Below the pieces are notes generated by a model. The model searched no databases. It was not told the DNA's origin and saw only the letters and a list, made by a program, of their open reading frames with translations. From Myroides sp. 1354 (lineage in GTDB: Bacteria > Bacteroidota > Bacteroidia > Flavobacteriales > Flavobacteriaceae): 64,000 bases of DNA. Shown piece after piece: positions 26,641 to 35,504 of this stretch (position 1 is its first letter; the number at the start of each line of letters is the position of its first letter). Where the stretch lies: NCBI RefSeq assembly GCF_030324495.1, contig NZ_JACAGN010000011.1:1-64000 (forward strand), read 5' to 3'. The position numbers and the translations under genes were made by a program.

Positions 26641-28106
26641 AAAACAAGTTTTTTGTAAAAAGTTTCTCGCTTCAAAATAGAATATTTTTTTCTTTAATTT
26701 TCCTAAGTATCATATCTTCCATATTGATATCTGCCGTTTCTGTATATCAATTTAAGGAGGAAGCGCGTACCTATCATCAATATCGATTAGAGCGAAAAGA
26801 AGGTTCAATTACGGAGAATATCAATTATATTTTGACGACTACTCCGTATGAATTAAATACAGAGAATCTTCCATTAATTTTTAAAGACAAAATACACGAG
26901 TTAGCCGCTATCCACAACACAGAATTGCACATCCACGATCTCGATGGCAAGTTGCTACTTTCTTCTAAAGGGAGTTTCTCTGTTGATGGGGTGCAGTCTA
27001 ATATTCCACTCATCATTTTAAAAACCATCAAATCCTCCCCCAACAAGCGTTTTGTCGATGTAGAAGAGGTAGACAATACCAGAATACGAACAGCCTATCG
27101 CTACATCAAAGATCAAAAGTTTAAACCTCTAGGGATTATTAAAATCCCCTATGCGGAAGAAACCGAATTTTACGAGAACGAAGTGCGCAACTTCATGTAT
27201 AAATTCAGTCAAGTTTACATTATCATGTTGATTATGTCTATTGCGATTTCTTACTTTTTATCCAACTATATTACGCAAAGTCTGAACAAGCTGAGTATTA
27301 AAATGACCCGTACCAAATTGGGGCAGAAAAACGAAAAGATTGAGGACATCTCTACAAGCAAAGAGATTTCCAACTTAATCAACGCCTACAACGACATGGT
27401 AGAAAAGCTAGATGAAACCTATGAGCGATTGGCGCAAAACGAACGAGAACAGGCTTGGCGAGAAATGGCCAAACAAGTGGCACATGAAATAAAAAACCCA
27501 CTGACCCCAATGCGTTTGACCATTCAGAGTTTTGAACGAAAATTTGATCCAACGGACCCCGAAATCATCGCTAAGCTCAAGGATTACTCTGCTGTACTAA
27601 TAGGACAAATTGATACGATGTCATCGGTTGCCACCGCTTTCTCCAGCTTTGCTTCTATGCCTGCTCAACAAAACGAAACCCTCGATGTCATTAAAACGAT
27701 TCGAATTTCTCTGGATATCTTTACAGAAGATTTCATCTACTTTGAACACGGAGACGATGAAATTATCGCCATTATTGACCAAACACAACTTATCCGTATT
27801 ATTACTAACTTAGTAAAAAATGCAATTCAAGCGATTCCCGATAGCAATCCTAGCCCGATTGTCATTGTAAAAGCCTACCAGGATGACAAAAACATCATCA
27901 TCACTGTTACAGATAACGGATCTGGAGTTGCCATTGCGGATAAAACGAGGATATTCGAACCGAAATTTACCACCAAATCAAGTGGAATGGGACTTGGACT
28001 GGGGATTATAAAAAATATTGTAGAAAATTATCAAGGAACCATTACCTTTGAAACAGAAGCTGGTAAGGGAACAACTTTTACTGTAACTTTACCGCTGACC
28101 AAATAA
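26637..28106 (+). CDS. Membrane sensor histidine kinase (orphan)
   Basis: The 489-residue protein has a first membrane segment (about 13-35), a periplasmic sensor part (about 36-190), a second membrane segment (about 191-212), a HAMP linker, a dimerisation/phospho-acceptor helix with HEIKNPLTPMRL (His near 282), and a C-terminal ATPase with the N box NLVKNAIQAIP, G1 DNGSGV and G2 GMGLGLGI. It resembles NtrY-like kinases. No response regulator is adjacent. The four-base overlap with hemJ suggests a link to haem or envelope state; this is inferred from position only. Confidence 0.88.
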   Translation: MKNKFFVKSFSLQNRIFFSLIFLSIISSILISAVSVYQFKEEARTYHQYRLERKEGSITENINYILTTTPYELNTENLPLIFKDKIHELAAIHNTELHIHDLDGKLLLSSKGSFSVDGVQSNIPLIILKTIKSSPNKRFVDVEEVDNTRIRTAYRYIKDQKFKPLGIIKIPYAEETEFYENEVRNFMYKFSQVYIIMLIMSIAISYFLSNYITQSLNKLSIKMTRTKLGQKNEKIEDISTSKEISNLINAYNDMVEKLDETYERLAQNEREQAWREMAKQVAHEIKNPLTPMRLTIQSFERKFDPTDPEIIAKLKDYSAVLIGQIDTMSSVATAFSSFASMPAQQNETLDVIKTIRISLDIFTEDFIYFEHGDDEIIAIIDQTQLIRIITNLVKNAIQAIPDSNPSPIVIVKAYQDDKNIIITVTDNGSGVAIADKTRIFEPKFTTKSSGMGLGLGIIKNIVENYQGTITFETEAGKGTTFTVTLPLTK

Positions 28107-28120
28107 AAAATTTGAGAAAT

Positions 28121-28900
28121 ATGGAATATGAAAATATTTTAATTGAAACAGATGATCATATATCGGTCATCACCATTAACAGACCAACGAAACTAAATGC
28201 ATTAAACAAGCCAACAATTGAAGAGTTACACCGCGCCTTAATCCAATTAGAGGAAGATAAAGAAGTTCGCGTTGTTATTATTACAGGAAGTGGAGAAAAA
28301 GCTTTTGTTGCGGGTGCAGATATTAAAGAATTTTCAAGCTTTAACGTGAGCGAAGGTTCACAATTAGCAGCAAAAGGACAAGAACTTTTATTTGACTACG
28401 CACAAAATTATTCTAAACCTATTATTGCTGCCGTAAATGGTTTTGCACTAGGAGGAGGATTAGAATTAGCAATGGCTTGTCATTTTAGAGTCGCTTCAAC
28501 AAATGCGAAAATGGGATTACCAGAAGTAACCTTAGGATTAATTCCTGGTTATGGAGGAACACAGCGTTTACCTCAATTAATAGGCAAAGGACGTGCAATG
28601 GAGCTAATCATGACAGCCGATATGATTAACGCAGAAAAGGCCTTAAACTACGGCCTAGTTAACCATGTTGTAGAACAAACCGAATTATTGACCTTTACAA
28701 AAGCAATTGCTCAAAAAATTTCGGCCAATTCATCTTCTGCCATTTCAAAAGCAATCAAATCCATCAATGCCAACTATAAAGATGGTACGAATGGATATCA
28801 CGAAGAAATCAAACACTTTGGAGAATGCTTTAACACAAAAGACTTCACAGAGGGTACAACAGCTTTCTTAGAAAAGAGAAAACCAAATTTTAAAGGATAA
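28121..28900 (+). CDS. Enoyl-CoA hydratase/isomerase family protein
   Basis: This 259-residue crotonase-fold enzyme has the oxyanion-hole motifs AFVAGADIKEF (about 61-71) and NGFALGGGLELAMACH (about 105-120), and catalytic Glu positions in GLPEVTLGLIPGYGGTQRL. It acts in fatty-acid or amino-acid degradation, hydrating enoyl-CoA. I place the start at ATG 28121; an upstream TTG (28112) is less likely. The gene is 14 bases after the kinase and is followed by a strong terminator, so it may close the haem-kinase operon. Confidence 0.9.
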   Translation: MEYENILIETDDHISVITINRPTKLNALNKPTIEELHRALIQLEEDKEVRVVIITGSGEKAFVAGADIKEFSSFNVSEGSQLAAKGQELLFDYAQNYSKPIIAAVNGFALGGGLELAMACHFRVASTNAKMGLPEVTLGLIPGYGGTQRLPQLIGKGRAMELIMTADMINAEKALNYGLVNHVVEQTELLTFTKAIAQKISANSSSAISKAIKSINANYKDGTNGYHEEIKHFGECFNTKDFTEGTTAFLEKRKPNFKG

Positions 28901-28933
28901 AAAAAAGGTTGGAATGTTATTCCAACCTTTTTT
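28901..28933 (+). terminator. Terminator after the enoyl-CoA hydratase gene
   Basis: Perfect 15-base arms AAAAAAGGTTGGAAT and ATTCCAACCTTTTTT with a GTT loop, starting directly at the stop codon. Confidence 0.95.
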
Positions 28934-28951
28934 GTTTACACACAAGGTCAT

Positions 28952-28984
28952 AAAAAAAGCTCCTTGAATTTCAAGGAGCTTTTT
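28952..28984 (-). terminator. Terminator of the first tRNA-Gln gene
   Basis: AGCTCCTTGAA / TTCAAGGAGCT stem with flanking A and T runs, directly past the tRNA 3' end on the minus strand. Confidence 0.88.
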
Positions 28985-28985
28985 G

Positions 28986-29056
28986 TTGGCCTACTAGGAC
29001 TCGAACCTAGAACGACTGAACCAAAATCAGCTGTGTTACCATTACACCATAGGCCA
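28986..29056 (-). tRNA. tRNA-Gln (anticodon TTG), copy 1
   Basis: A 71-base cloverleaf: acceptor stem TGGCCTA / TAGGCCA with discriminator A, D loop with AATGGTA, anticodon loop TTTTGGT giving TTG (reads CAA/CAG), T arm with GGTTCGAGTCC. The terminal CCA is not encoded. It is identical in sequence to the second copy at 29542-29612. Confidence 0.97.
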
Positions 29057-29101
29057 GTACCACTTTGCTTCCAAAAGTAAATTACTTCTGTATTGCGGAT
29101 G

Positions 29102-29132
29102 CAAAAGTAGCATTATTTCTGTAGTTACCAAA
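29102..29132 (-). promoter_or_regulatory. Promoter of tRNA-Gln copy 1
   Basis: On the minus strand TTTG, exactly 19 bases, TACTTTTG: a perfect match to the Bacteroidota promoter consensus. The start lies about 40 bases before the tRNA. A second TACTTTTG at 29072-29079 lies closer. Confidence 0.75.
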
Positions 29133-29214
29133 GATTTTCAAAAGAATAATATCTCAAAAAGGTCGACTCTCACTACAATCCATTAATAATCAATCGAAAG
29201 CGAAATAAATTTTA

Positions 29215-29510
29215 ACATATTTTTTTACGAGGGTGGTGTGAGGGTGAGAGGATGAGGTGTTTGTTGTTGGTTGGTTGTTGGTTGATTGTTTGCTGATAAC
29301 TGATAACCTTTAGATTTGCTTTTTCGCTTTTTTGCAAGTTGCTTTTTTGCAAGTTGCTTTTTTGCCAGATTATCGATTAAAGAAAATACATCCTTAAATC
29401 AGAAAATTAACTGATAACCCATAACTGATAACCCATAACTGATAACCCATAACTGATAACCCATAACTGATAACCCATAACTGATAACTGACACCTGATA
29501 ACCCCAAAAA
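29215..29510. repeat. Low-complexity region with 14-bp tandem repeats between tRNA-Gln genes
   Basis: Three kinds of simple repeats are seen: GTTG-rich sequence (about 29259-29290), a 17-base unit TTTTTTGCAAGTTGC repeated about three times (about 29325-29370), and about six copies of the 14-base unit CTGATAACCCATAA (29410-29495). Nothing coding is supported. Confidence 0.8.
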
Positions 29511-29540
29511 AAAAGCTCCTTGATTTCTCAAGGAGCTCTT
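29510..29540 (-). terminator. Terminator of the second tRNA-Gln gene
   Basis: Stem AGCTCCTTGA / TCAAGGAGCT with a TTTC loop, near-copy of the hairpin after the first tRNA, followed by a T run on the minus strand. Confidence 0.88.
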
Positions 29541-29541
29541 G

Positions 29542-29612
29542 TTGGCCTACTAGGACTCGAACCTAGAACGACTGAACCAAAATCAGCTGTGTTACCATTA
29601 CACCATAGGCCA
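29542..29612 (-). tRNA. tRNA-Gln (anticodon TTG), copy 2
   Basis: Identical 71-base copy of the tRNA at 28986-29056, with the same anticodon TTG and no encoded CCA. Upstream flanks are also similar (TACTTTTG elements and a common ATTGCGGA stretch), which shows a segmental duplication of a whole tRNA transcription unit. Confidence 0.97.
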
Positions 29613-29660
29613 ATACCACTTTGCGACTCAAAAGTAGTGACTACTTCTGCATTGCGGAGG

Positions 29661-29691
29661 CAAAAGTAACACTTTTTTTATATTATCCAAA
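29661..29691 (-). promoter_or_regulatory. Promoter of tRNA-Gln copy 2
   Basis: On the minus strand TTTG, exactly 19 bases, TACTTTTG, the same arrangement as for copy 1. A second TACTTTTG lies at 29629-29636. Confidence 0.75.
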
Positions 29692-29789
29692 AACAAAACG
29701 CAAAATTATTTTTTTTTAATGTGACACGTATCTAATAAAAAAAGACTTTCTTTGTATATATTGATTAAAAATACCAAGAATATTCTTAT

Positions 29790-32700
29790 ATGTTAACATT
29801 CAACTACAAAAAGTGGAATATAATCGGTGGATGGCTATGCTTCCTCGTTGCATTAATCACTTACACTTTAACCGTAGAACCTACCGTTAGTTTCTGGGAT
29901 CCAGGAGAATACATTGCTACTTCTGCAAAACTTGAGGTTGGACACCCACCAGGAGCTCCTTTTTATCAAATGCTAGGTGCTTTGTTCTCTCTCTTCGCTG
30001 CTTCTCCTCAACATATTGCTTTAGCAGTGAATATGGTAGCTGTTATTTCTAGTGCTTTTACTATTCTTTTTATGTTCTGGTCGATGACCAATATCTTGAA
30101 AAAGATGGTAACCAAAACATCAGAATGGAATACTTCTAACGCCATTGCCGTTTTAGGAAGTGCTGCCATTGGATCATTGGCCTTCAGCTTTACTGATAGT
30201 TTCTGGTTTAATGCTGTAGAATCCGAAGTATATGCTTCAGCTATGGTATTGACGGCTTTGTTACTGTATTTGGGATTAAGATGGGTTGACGATATGGATC
30301 AACCTCGTGGAAATCGTTGGTTGTTGTTGATTGGTCTTGTAGCTGGATGTTCTTTCGGGGTTCATATCATGGCTTTGTTGACCATTCCTTCTATTGGATT
30401 ATTATACTTCTTCAAGAAATACGAAAAAGTAACGGTTAAGAATTTTATCATTGGAAATATAGCAGCCGTAGCTGCCCTATTCTTCTTATTTGCCTTTTTC
30501 TTTCCTAAGCTTTTGGCTTTCTTCGGGAAAACGGAAATTTTTGCAATCAATACACTTGGACTTCCCTTCAACAGTGGAACCATTCTTGCGTTTTTAATTT
30601 TAATTGGAGTTACTGTCTTTGGTTTATATTATACCCGTAAAAAAGGTTATGTAACAGCAAATACAGCCATTTTATCGTTAGTATTTGTATGTGTAGGATT
30701 AACCGCTTGGTTGATGTTGCCTATACGTGCCAATGCCAATGTAACAATTAATGAAAATACGCCTTCGGATGCGGCTGAATTATTAGCTTATTACCAACGT
30801 GAACAATATGGAGATGAAAGTATTTACTACGATTCATATTTCACCAAAGCCTACGTTGGTTTAGATAAGAATAATCCGTGGAAAGACGATAAACCCAACT
30901 ACGAAAGAGATTACAAAACGGGTAAATACGTAGTGGTAAACGAATGGAAAAATGCAGGACAAAACTTTGATGAAAAACACAAAGGTTTTTTACCGCGTAT
31001 GTGGAGTACAGATAAGAATCACCGCATCAACTATATGCGTTATTCTAAACCACTTAATTTCAACATTGCACAAGGATATACCAATAACGAACAATTAATA
31101 TTCCTGGACCGAGGAGTCAAACAAAAACTAGCTAGTGGAGAATTTGGCGTAGAGGAATTAGACAATTTCTTTAGTCAATATGGTCAAGCACTTGATATTG
31201 AAGTGCCTAGTTTTTCTGATAATATGTCGTATATGTTTACCTACCAATTTGGGTATATGTACTGGCGATATTTGATGTGGAATTTCGTTGGACGTCAAGA
31301 CGACATCCAAGGACAAGGGGATTTAGAACACGGAAACTGGTTGAGTGGAGTGAAATTCTTAGACGAAATTCGCCTAGGATCTCAAGACAATCTTCCTTCG
31401 GACGTATTAAATAACAAAGGAAGAAACACGTATTTCTTCTTGCCTTTTATTTTGGGAATTGTGGGAATTGTCTTCAATTACCGCAAAGATCCAAAGATGT
31501 TCTGGGTCTTATTGGTTCTATTTTTATTTACGAGTTTAGCCTTAAAAGTATTCTTAAACGAGCGTCCTTTTGAACCAAGAGAACGCGATTATGCCGTCGT
31601 TCCTTCGTTTTATATTTTTGCGATGTGGTTAGGATTTGGGGTATACTCTATCTATGAAGGAGTAAAGAAATACCTTTCTCCAAAACTATCTAACGTCCTT
31701 GTATTAACGGTATGTACATTAGCTGCTCCTGTACTATTAGCTCAACAAAACTGGGATGATCACGATCGTTCTAATCGTTATACGGCTTTAGCCAATGCCC
31801 GAGCCTATTTAGATTCTTGTGATCCGAATGCGATCATCTTCACTATTGGAGACAACGATACCTTCCCACTTTGGTATTTACAAGAAATTGAAGGCTATCG
31901 TACAGACGTTCGCGTCGTGTGTACAAGTTTATTAACTCAAGATTGGTACATCGATCAAATGAAAGCCAAAGCGTATGATTCTGAACCATTGCCAATCAAA
32001 TTTACACATGATCAATATGTAGGAAATAAACGCGATGCCATTCTAATTGATGCAAGAACAGAACAACGTTTTGATTTATCTTTATTACTAGATGTTGTTC
32101 GCTCAGATGATCAAAGAACGAAAAAAATGACCGAAGCTGGTACAACGCTTTATTTTATTCCAACGAATAAATTTAGCATTCCAGTTGACAGTGCTATTAT
32201 TGCAAAGAACAATATTGTATCTCCTTACTTAAGAGATCAGGTTGTTTCTTCTTTGGATATTGATATCACAGATCAAGCGATTTACAAACACCGTTTGATT
32301 ATGCTGGACATTATTGCAAACAACAACTGGGAGCGTCCAGTTTACTTCTCTGGAGGTAGCTTTAACAATGACGACTTCGTTTGGATGAAAGACTATTTAC
32401 AGTTACAAGGATTGATTTACAAATTAGTCCCAATCAAAACATCAGGTCAAAATGCTCATCCAATCGATTTGGGTATGATTGATTCAGATCGCATGTACGA
32501 GACAGTAAAAAAATGGTATTGGGGGAATATGGGTAGTGATAAAATTTACCACGATCCACAAACACGCCGAAATTCTTTGAGCTACCGCATCAACTTAAGT
32601 CGCTTGGCAGAGCAACTAATTGAAGAGGGTAAAAATGCAAAAGCAAAAGAAATTTTGGATATTGCCATGACCAATATGCCAATCGAATATTACGGTTATT

Positions 32701-33029
32701 ACCAATTAGTGATCCCATTCGTAGAATGTTACTACAAAATTGGAGAAACGAAATTAGCACAAGAATACGCCAAACAATTAGCGCAAAAATCGAAAGAGAA
32801 ATTGTTCTATTACAAAAATCTTTCGTTAGAGGATCAAAATTATTATGCGTATGAAATTCTATCCGAATTAGAAATATGGAGAAATTTAGTGGCAATTGTA
32901 GATGGAGAAGATAAACAACCTAATTATGTAAATCAATTCAAAAACGATTTCAACGAGTATTTCACTCACTTCAATTACTTATTCAAACGTTACCAAGGAG
33001 GACAGGAAGAAGGGCAACCGGAAGCTTAA
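29790..33029 (+). CDS. DUF2723 membrane protein, candidate protein O-glycosyltransferase
   Basis: The 1079-residue protein has an N-terminal multi-pass membrane half (about ten to twelve segments in residues 1-310 and 540-660) and a large soluble C-terminal part with TPR-like helices at the end (about 950-1060). The start shows the DUF2723 signature TVEPTVSFWDPGEYI and GHPPGAP, where the first acidic residues match the catalytic Asp/Glu of GT-C glycosyltransferases. A relative, human TMEM260, is a protein O-mannosyltransferase, and Bacteroidota O-glycosylate exported proteins. I infer a similar role. It is a single gene with its own terminator. Confidence 0.85.
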   Translation: MLTFNYKKWNIIGGWLCFLVALITYTLTVEPTVSFWDPGEYIATSAKLEVGHPPGAPFYQMLGALFSLFAASPQHIALAVNMVAVISSAFTILFMFWSMTNILKKMVTKTSEWNTSNAIAVLGSAAIGSLAFSFTDSFWFNAVESEVYASAMVLTALLLYLGLRWVDDMDQPRGNRWLLLIGLVAGCSFGVHIMALLTIPSIGLLYFFKKYEKVTVKNFIIGNIAAVAALFFLFAFFFPKLLAFFGKTEIFAINTLGLPFNSGTILAFLILIGVTVFGLYYTRKKGYVTANTAILSLVFVCVGLTAWLMLPIRANANVTINENTPSDAAELLAYYQREQYGDESIYYDSYFTKAYVGLDKNNPWKDDKPNYERDYKTGKYVVVNEWKNAGQNFDEKHKGFLPRMWSTDKNHRINYMRYSKPLNFNIAQGYTNNEQLIFLDRGVKQKLASGEFGVEELDNFFSQYGQALDIEVPSFSDNMSYMFTYQFGYMYWRYLMWNFVGRQDDIQGQGDLEHGNWLSGVKFLDEIRLGSQDNLPSDVLNNKGRNTYFFLPFILGIVGIVFNYRKDPKMFWVLLVLFLFTSLALKVFLNERPFEPRERDYAVVPSFYIFAMWLGFGVYSIYEGVKKYLSPKLSNVLVLTVCTLAAPVLLAQQNWDDHDRSNRYTALANARAYLDSCDPNAIIFTIGDNDTFPLWYLQEIEGYRTDVRVVCTSLLTQDWYIDQMKAKAYDSEPLPIKFTHDQYVGNKRDAILIDARTEQRFDLSLLLDVVRSDDQRTKKMTEAGTTLYFIPTNKFSIPVDSAIIAKNNIVSPYLRDQVVSSLDIDITDQAIYKHRLIMLDIIANNNWERPVYFSGGSFNNDDFVWMKDYLQLQGLIYKLVPIKTSGQNAHPIDLGMIDSDRMYETVKKWYWGNMGSDKIYHDPQTRRNSLSYRINLSRLAEQLIEEGKNAKAKEILDIAMTNMPIEYYGYYQLVIPFVECYYKIGETKLAQEYAKQLAQKSKEKLFYYKNLSLEDQNYYAYEILSELEIWRNLVAIVDGEDKQPNYVNQFKNDFNEYFTHFNYLFKRYQGGQEEGQPEA

Positions 33030-33052
33030 CTCTCCAAAAACATAGATTCAAA

Positions 33053-33087
33053 CAAAAGCCTTTATTGTCAATCAATAGAGGCTTTTG
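33053..33087 (+). terminator. Terminator after the DUF2723 gene
   Basis: CAAAAGCCT / AGGCTTTTG arms with an inner ATTG / CAAT stem. The following T run is weak. Confidence 0.65.
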
Positions 33088-33142
33088 TCTTACTAAACCT
33101 CAGCAAAAAACAAATCCTATAGGCGTGGTTGAGTTTTCTTCT

Positions 33143-33150
33143 TACCTTTG
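33143..33150 (+). promoter_or_regulatory. -7 promoter element of thiL
   Basis: TACCTTTG matches TAnnTTTG and lies 22 bases before the chosen ATG. No good -33 element is seen. Confidence 0.45.
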
Positions 33151-33172
33151 TCTTTCAAAAGGAATCACAATT

Positions 33173-34216
33173 ATGATTGAAAATAAAAATCAAAGCAAAA
33201 CGCAATTAGAGCAATTGGGTGAATTTGGCTTAATCAAACACTTAACCAAAGACTTCACTATTACGCAACCTTCTACAGTAAAGGGAATTGGCGATGATGG
33301 AGCCGTCTTAAACTTTACAGAGGACAAAGTTGTGGTTTCAACTGATTTACTCATCGAAGGCGTGCATTTCGATTTAGCATATGCTCCATTGAAACACTTA
33401 GGTTACAAAGCTATTGTTGTCAATCTTTCTGATATTTGCGCCATGAATGCGGTTCCCACTCAAGTTACAGTCTCTATTGCTGTTTCTAATCGCTTTCCTT
33501 TAGAAGCTTTAGAAGAACTATACGAAGGAATTGCTTTAGCTTGTAATTACTACAAAGTAGATTTAATTGGTGGTGATACGACTTCTTCTCAAAAAGGGCT
33601 CATCATTAGCGTTACTGCTTTAGGTAAAGCAAAAGAAGAAGATATCGTATACAGAAATAATGCACAAGACAATGACCTCTTAGTCCTGACGGGAGATATT
33701 GGAGGAGCTTATATGGGATTACAAGTGTTGGAACGCGAAAAACAAGTTTATCTTGTCAATCCAAATAACCAACCTGATTTATCCCTATATGACTATATCA
33801 TCGAAAGACAACTAAAACCAGAAGCGCGTACCGATATCAAACAATTATTAGCTGAACTTGATGTTAAACCAACGAGTATGATTGATGTTTCAGATGGATT
33901 ATCTTCTGAAATTATGCATCTATGTACCTCTTCTAAAGTAGGTTGTAATTTATTTGAAGAGAAACTTCCACTTGACCCACAATTCATCAATACTTGTGAG
34001 GAGTTCAATATTGATTCCACCACTATTGCAATTAATGGAGGAGAAGATTACGAATTATTATTCACCGTGAAGATGGAAGATTACGACAAAATCAAAGGAA
34101 ATCCCAATTTAACCGTGATTGGTCATATGACACAAGAGAGCGAAGGCGTTCACCTCATCACTAGAGATAATACAAAAATTCCAATCAAAGCAAAGGGTTG
34201 GAACGCTTTACAATAA
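33173..34216 (+). CDS. thiL: Thiamine-monophosphate kinase
   Basis: It phosphorylates thiamine monophosphate to the active cofactor thiamine diphosphate. From ATG at 33173 the protein has 347 residues, the family length; the frame stays open 36 codons upstream but crosses the probable promoter. Key motifs: GEFGLIKHL at the start, GIGDDGAVL (ATP/Mg site, about 39-47), VVSTDLLIEGVHFD (about 55-68), GGDTTSSQKG (about 140), DVSDGLSSE (about 240), and GGEDYELLF (about 288). No TPP riboswitch was seen. A terminator follows. Confidence 0.94.
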   Translation: MIENKNQSKTQLEQLGEFGLIKHLTKDFTITQPSTVKGIGDDGAVLNFTEDKVVVSTDLLIEGVHFDLAYAPLKHLGYKAIVVNLSDICAMNAVPTQVTVSIAVSNRFPLEALEELYEGIALACNYYKVDLIGGDTTSSQKGLIISVTALGKAKEEDIVYRNNAQDNDLLVLTGDIGGAYMGLQVLEREKQVYLVNPNNQPDLSLYDYIIERQLKPEARTDIKQLLAELDVKPTSMIDVSDGLSSEIMHLCTSSKVGCNLFEEKLPLDPQFINTCEEFNIDSTTIAINGGEDYELLFTVKMEDYDKIKGNPNLTVIGHMTQESEGVHLITRDNTKIPIKAKGWNALQ

Positions 34217-34220
34217 ATTA

Positions 34221-34248
34221 AAAACTGGCAATAAGCCAGTTTTTTTTT
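34221..34248 (+). terminator. Terminator of thiL
   Basis: ACTGGC / GCCAGT stem with an AATAA loop, flanked by an A run and nine T residues. Confidence 0.9.
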
Positions 34249-34357
34249 GCTTTTCTAATCGCTATTTTTGATAACAAAATCTTCATTAAACAAAATATTA
34301 ACTATTTTTTACATTAATTTAGTAAAATGTTTTAAATTTGAGCAAAAACACTAAATT

Positions 34358-34738
34358 ATGAACACAAATTATCAAGAAGAAAACCAGGAGCAACCAATAG
34401 AACAAGTATCGACTCAACAAGAGGAGGTTGTTGCTTCATCAACAAACACAGGGTATCAAAATTTTCCACCACCTTTACAACAACCTATCGAAAAAAATAA
34501 TATGGGTCTAACTGGATTCATCTTATCCATTGTGGCTATCGTTTTATGTTGGGTTCCTTTAGTTGGATGGTTGTGTTGGTTAGTAGGTTTAATCCTTTCT
34601 ATTGTTGGACTGTTCCGAAGACCTAAAGGATTTGCTATCGCAGGTTTAGTTATTTCCTTATTGGGCTTCATTGTAATGTTTCTATTATTGGGAATTTTAG
34701 GCTTAGCTACAGCAGCGGCAGTTGCATCAGAAATGTAA
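34358..34738 (+). CDS. Small membrane protein, DUF4190-like
   Basis: The 126-residue protein has a Gln/Glu-rich disordered N terminus (1-45) and two hydrophobic segments (about 48-82 and 90-120) joined by the basic FRRPKG loop, as in DUF4190-type proteins. Function is unknown for the family. A -7 element TAAATTTG lies at 34333-34340, 17 bases before the start, and a terminator follows, so it is a single-gene unit. Confidence 0.75.
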   Translation: MNTNYQEENQEQPIEQVSTQQEEVVASSTNTGYQNFPPPLQQPIEKNNMGLTGFILSIVAIVLCWVPLVGWLCWLVGLILSIVGLFRRPKGFAIAGLVISLLGFIVMFLLLGILGLATAAAVASEM

Positions 34739-34749
34739 TCATACACATA

Positions 34750-34776
34750 AAGCAGAACCAATAGGTTCTGCTTTTT
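34750..34776 (+). terminator. Terminator after the small membrane protein gene
   Basis: AGCAGAACC / GGTTCTGCT stem with an AATA loop and a T run. Confidence 0.9.
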
Positions 34777-34912
34777 ACGTTAAGAAATCATTAGATTTTT
34801 ATTAGAATTGAGCCAAATCTTATTTTGAATTTAAACAAATTACTACCTTGCACCCACCTAATCGAAAAGATTACTTAATTTTGTATCATCTAATAAACTC
34901 ATAACAAGCGTC

Positions 34913-35290
34913 GTGAAAAGAAAAATAGCTGTTTTTTTTATGCTTATGTTTCTGATTTCAACAACTGAATTTGGTCAGCTGTTGAAGTTTCCTTTGCTTG
35001 TAGAGCATTATATTGAACACAAAGGATTAAATCCGGATTTGAGTGTTTGGGGATTTTTGCAAATCCACTATGACAACAACCACAAAGAAGATGGAGATCC
35101 CACCGATGAGAAACTGCCTTTTGTTTCCCACGCTCCCATTATTCACCTTGTGGCCATAACACCTCCTACGGTATTAAAAATTGATCGCGTTAAAATTCCA
35201 ACGAATAATACGCAAGTGGAAAATTTTCACGATGCTGCTTTTGAGAGTAGCTTCTTATCCTCTATTTGGCAACCGCCGAAATACTGTTAA
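34913..35290 (+). CDS. Exported His-rich small protein of the metal efflux operon
   Basis: The 125-residue protein starts with GTG and a signal-like hydrophobic segment (5-21). The remainder contains many histidines, including EHYIEHKG, IHYDNNHKEDGD and SHAPIIH, and the common pattern DEKLPF. I recall similar small proteins ahead of CusA/CzcA-type pumps in flavobacteria, but no function has been given to them. I infer a periplasmic metal-binding or sensor role. It lies about 215 bases upstream of the pump gene on the same strand. Confidence 0.7.
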   Translation: MKRKIAVFFMLMFLISTTEFGQLLKFPLLVEHYIEHKGLNPDLSVWGFLQIHYDNNHKEDGDPTDEKLPFVSHAPIIHLVAITPPTVLKIDRVKIPTNNTQVENFHDAAFESSFLSSIWQPPKYC

Positions 35291-35504
35291 TACATCACCC
35301 TTTTCCTCGTGCTGTAAAAATAGCGCGTGGTTCTTATCGTATTTATGTATCAACTCAACAGCAGTATTCATCTAATAGTGCGCGATTCTACATTACCCCT
35401 TAGTTATTTTCTCATCAAACCTCTTGTTTATTGAGACCTAGCGCTTGTGGTTGTATTTCGTTTGCCACGGGTTAATGCTTGTTGTAGAGCATAACAACAG
35501 TATT

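Noticed and set aside
33030..33172. TPP riboswitch before thiL
   Set aside because: No CTGAGA or other thi-box core is present in the short leader; only a terminator and a -7 element are seen.
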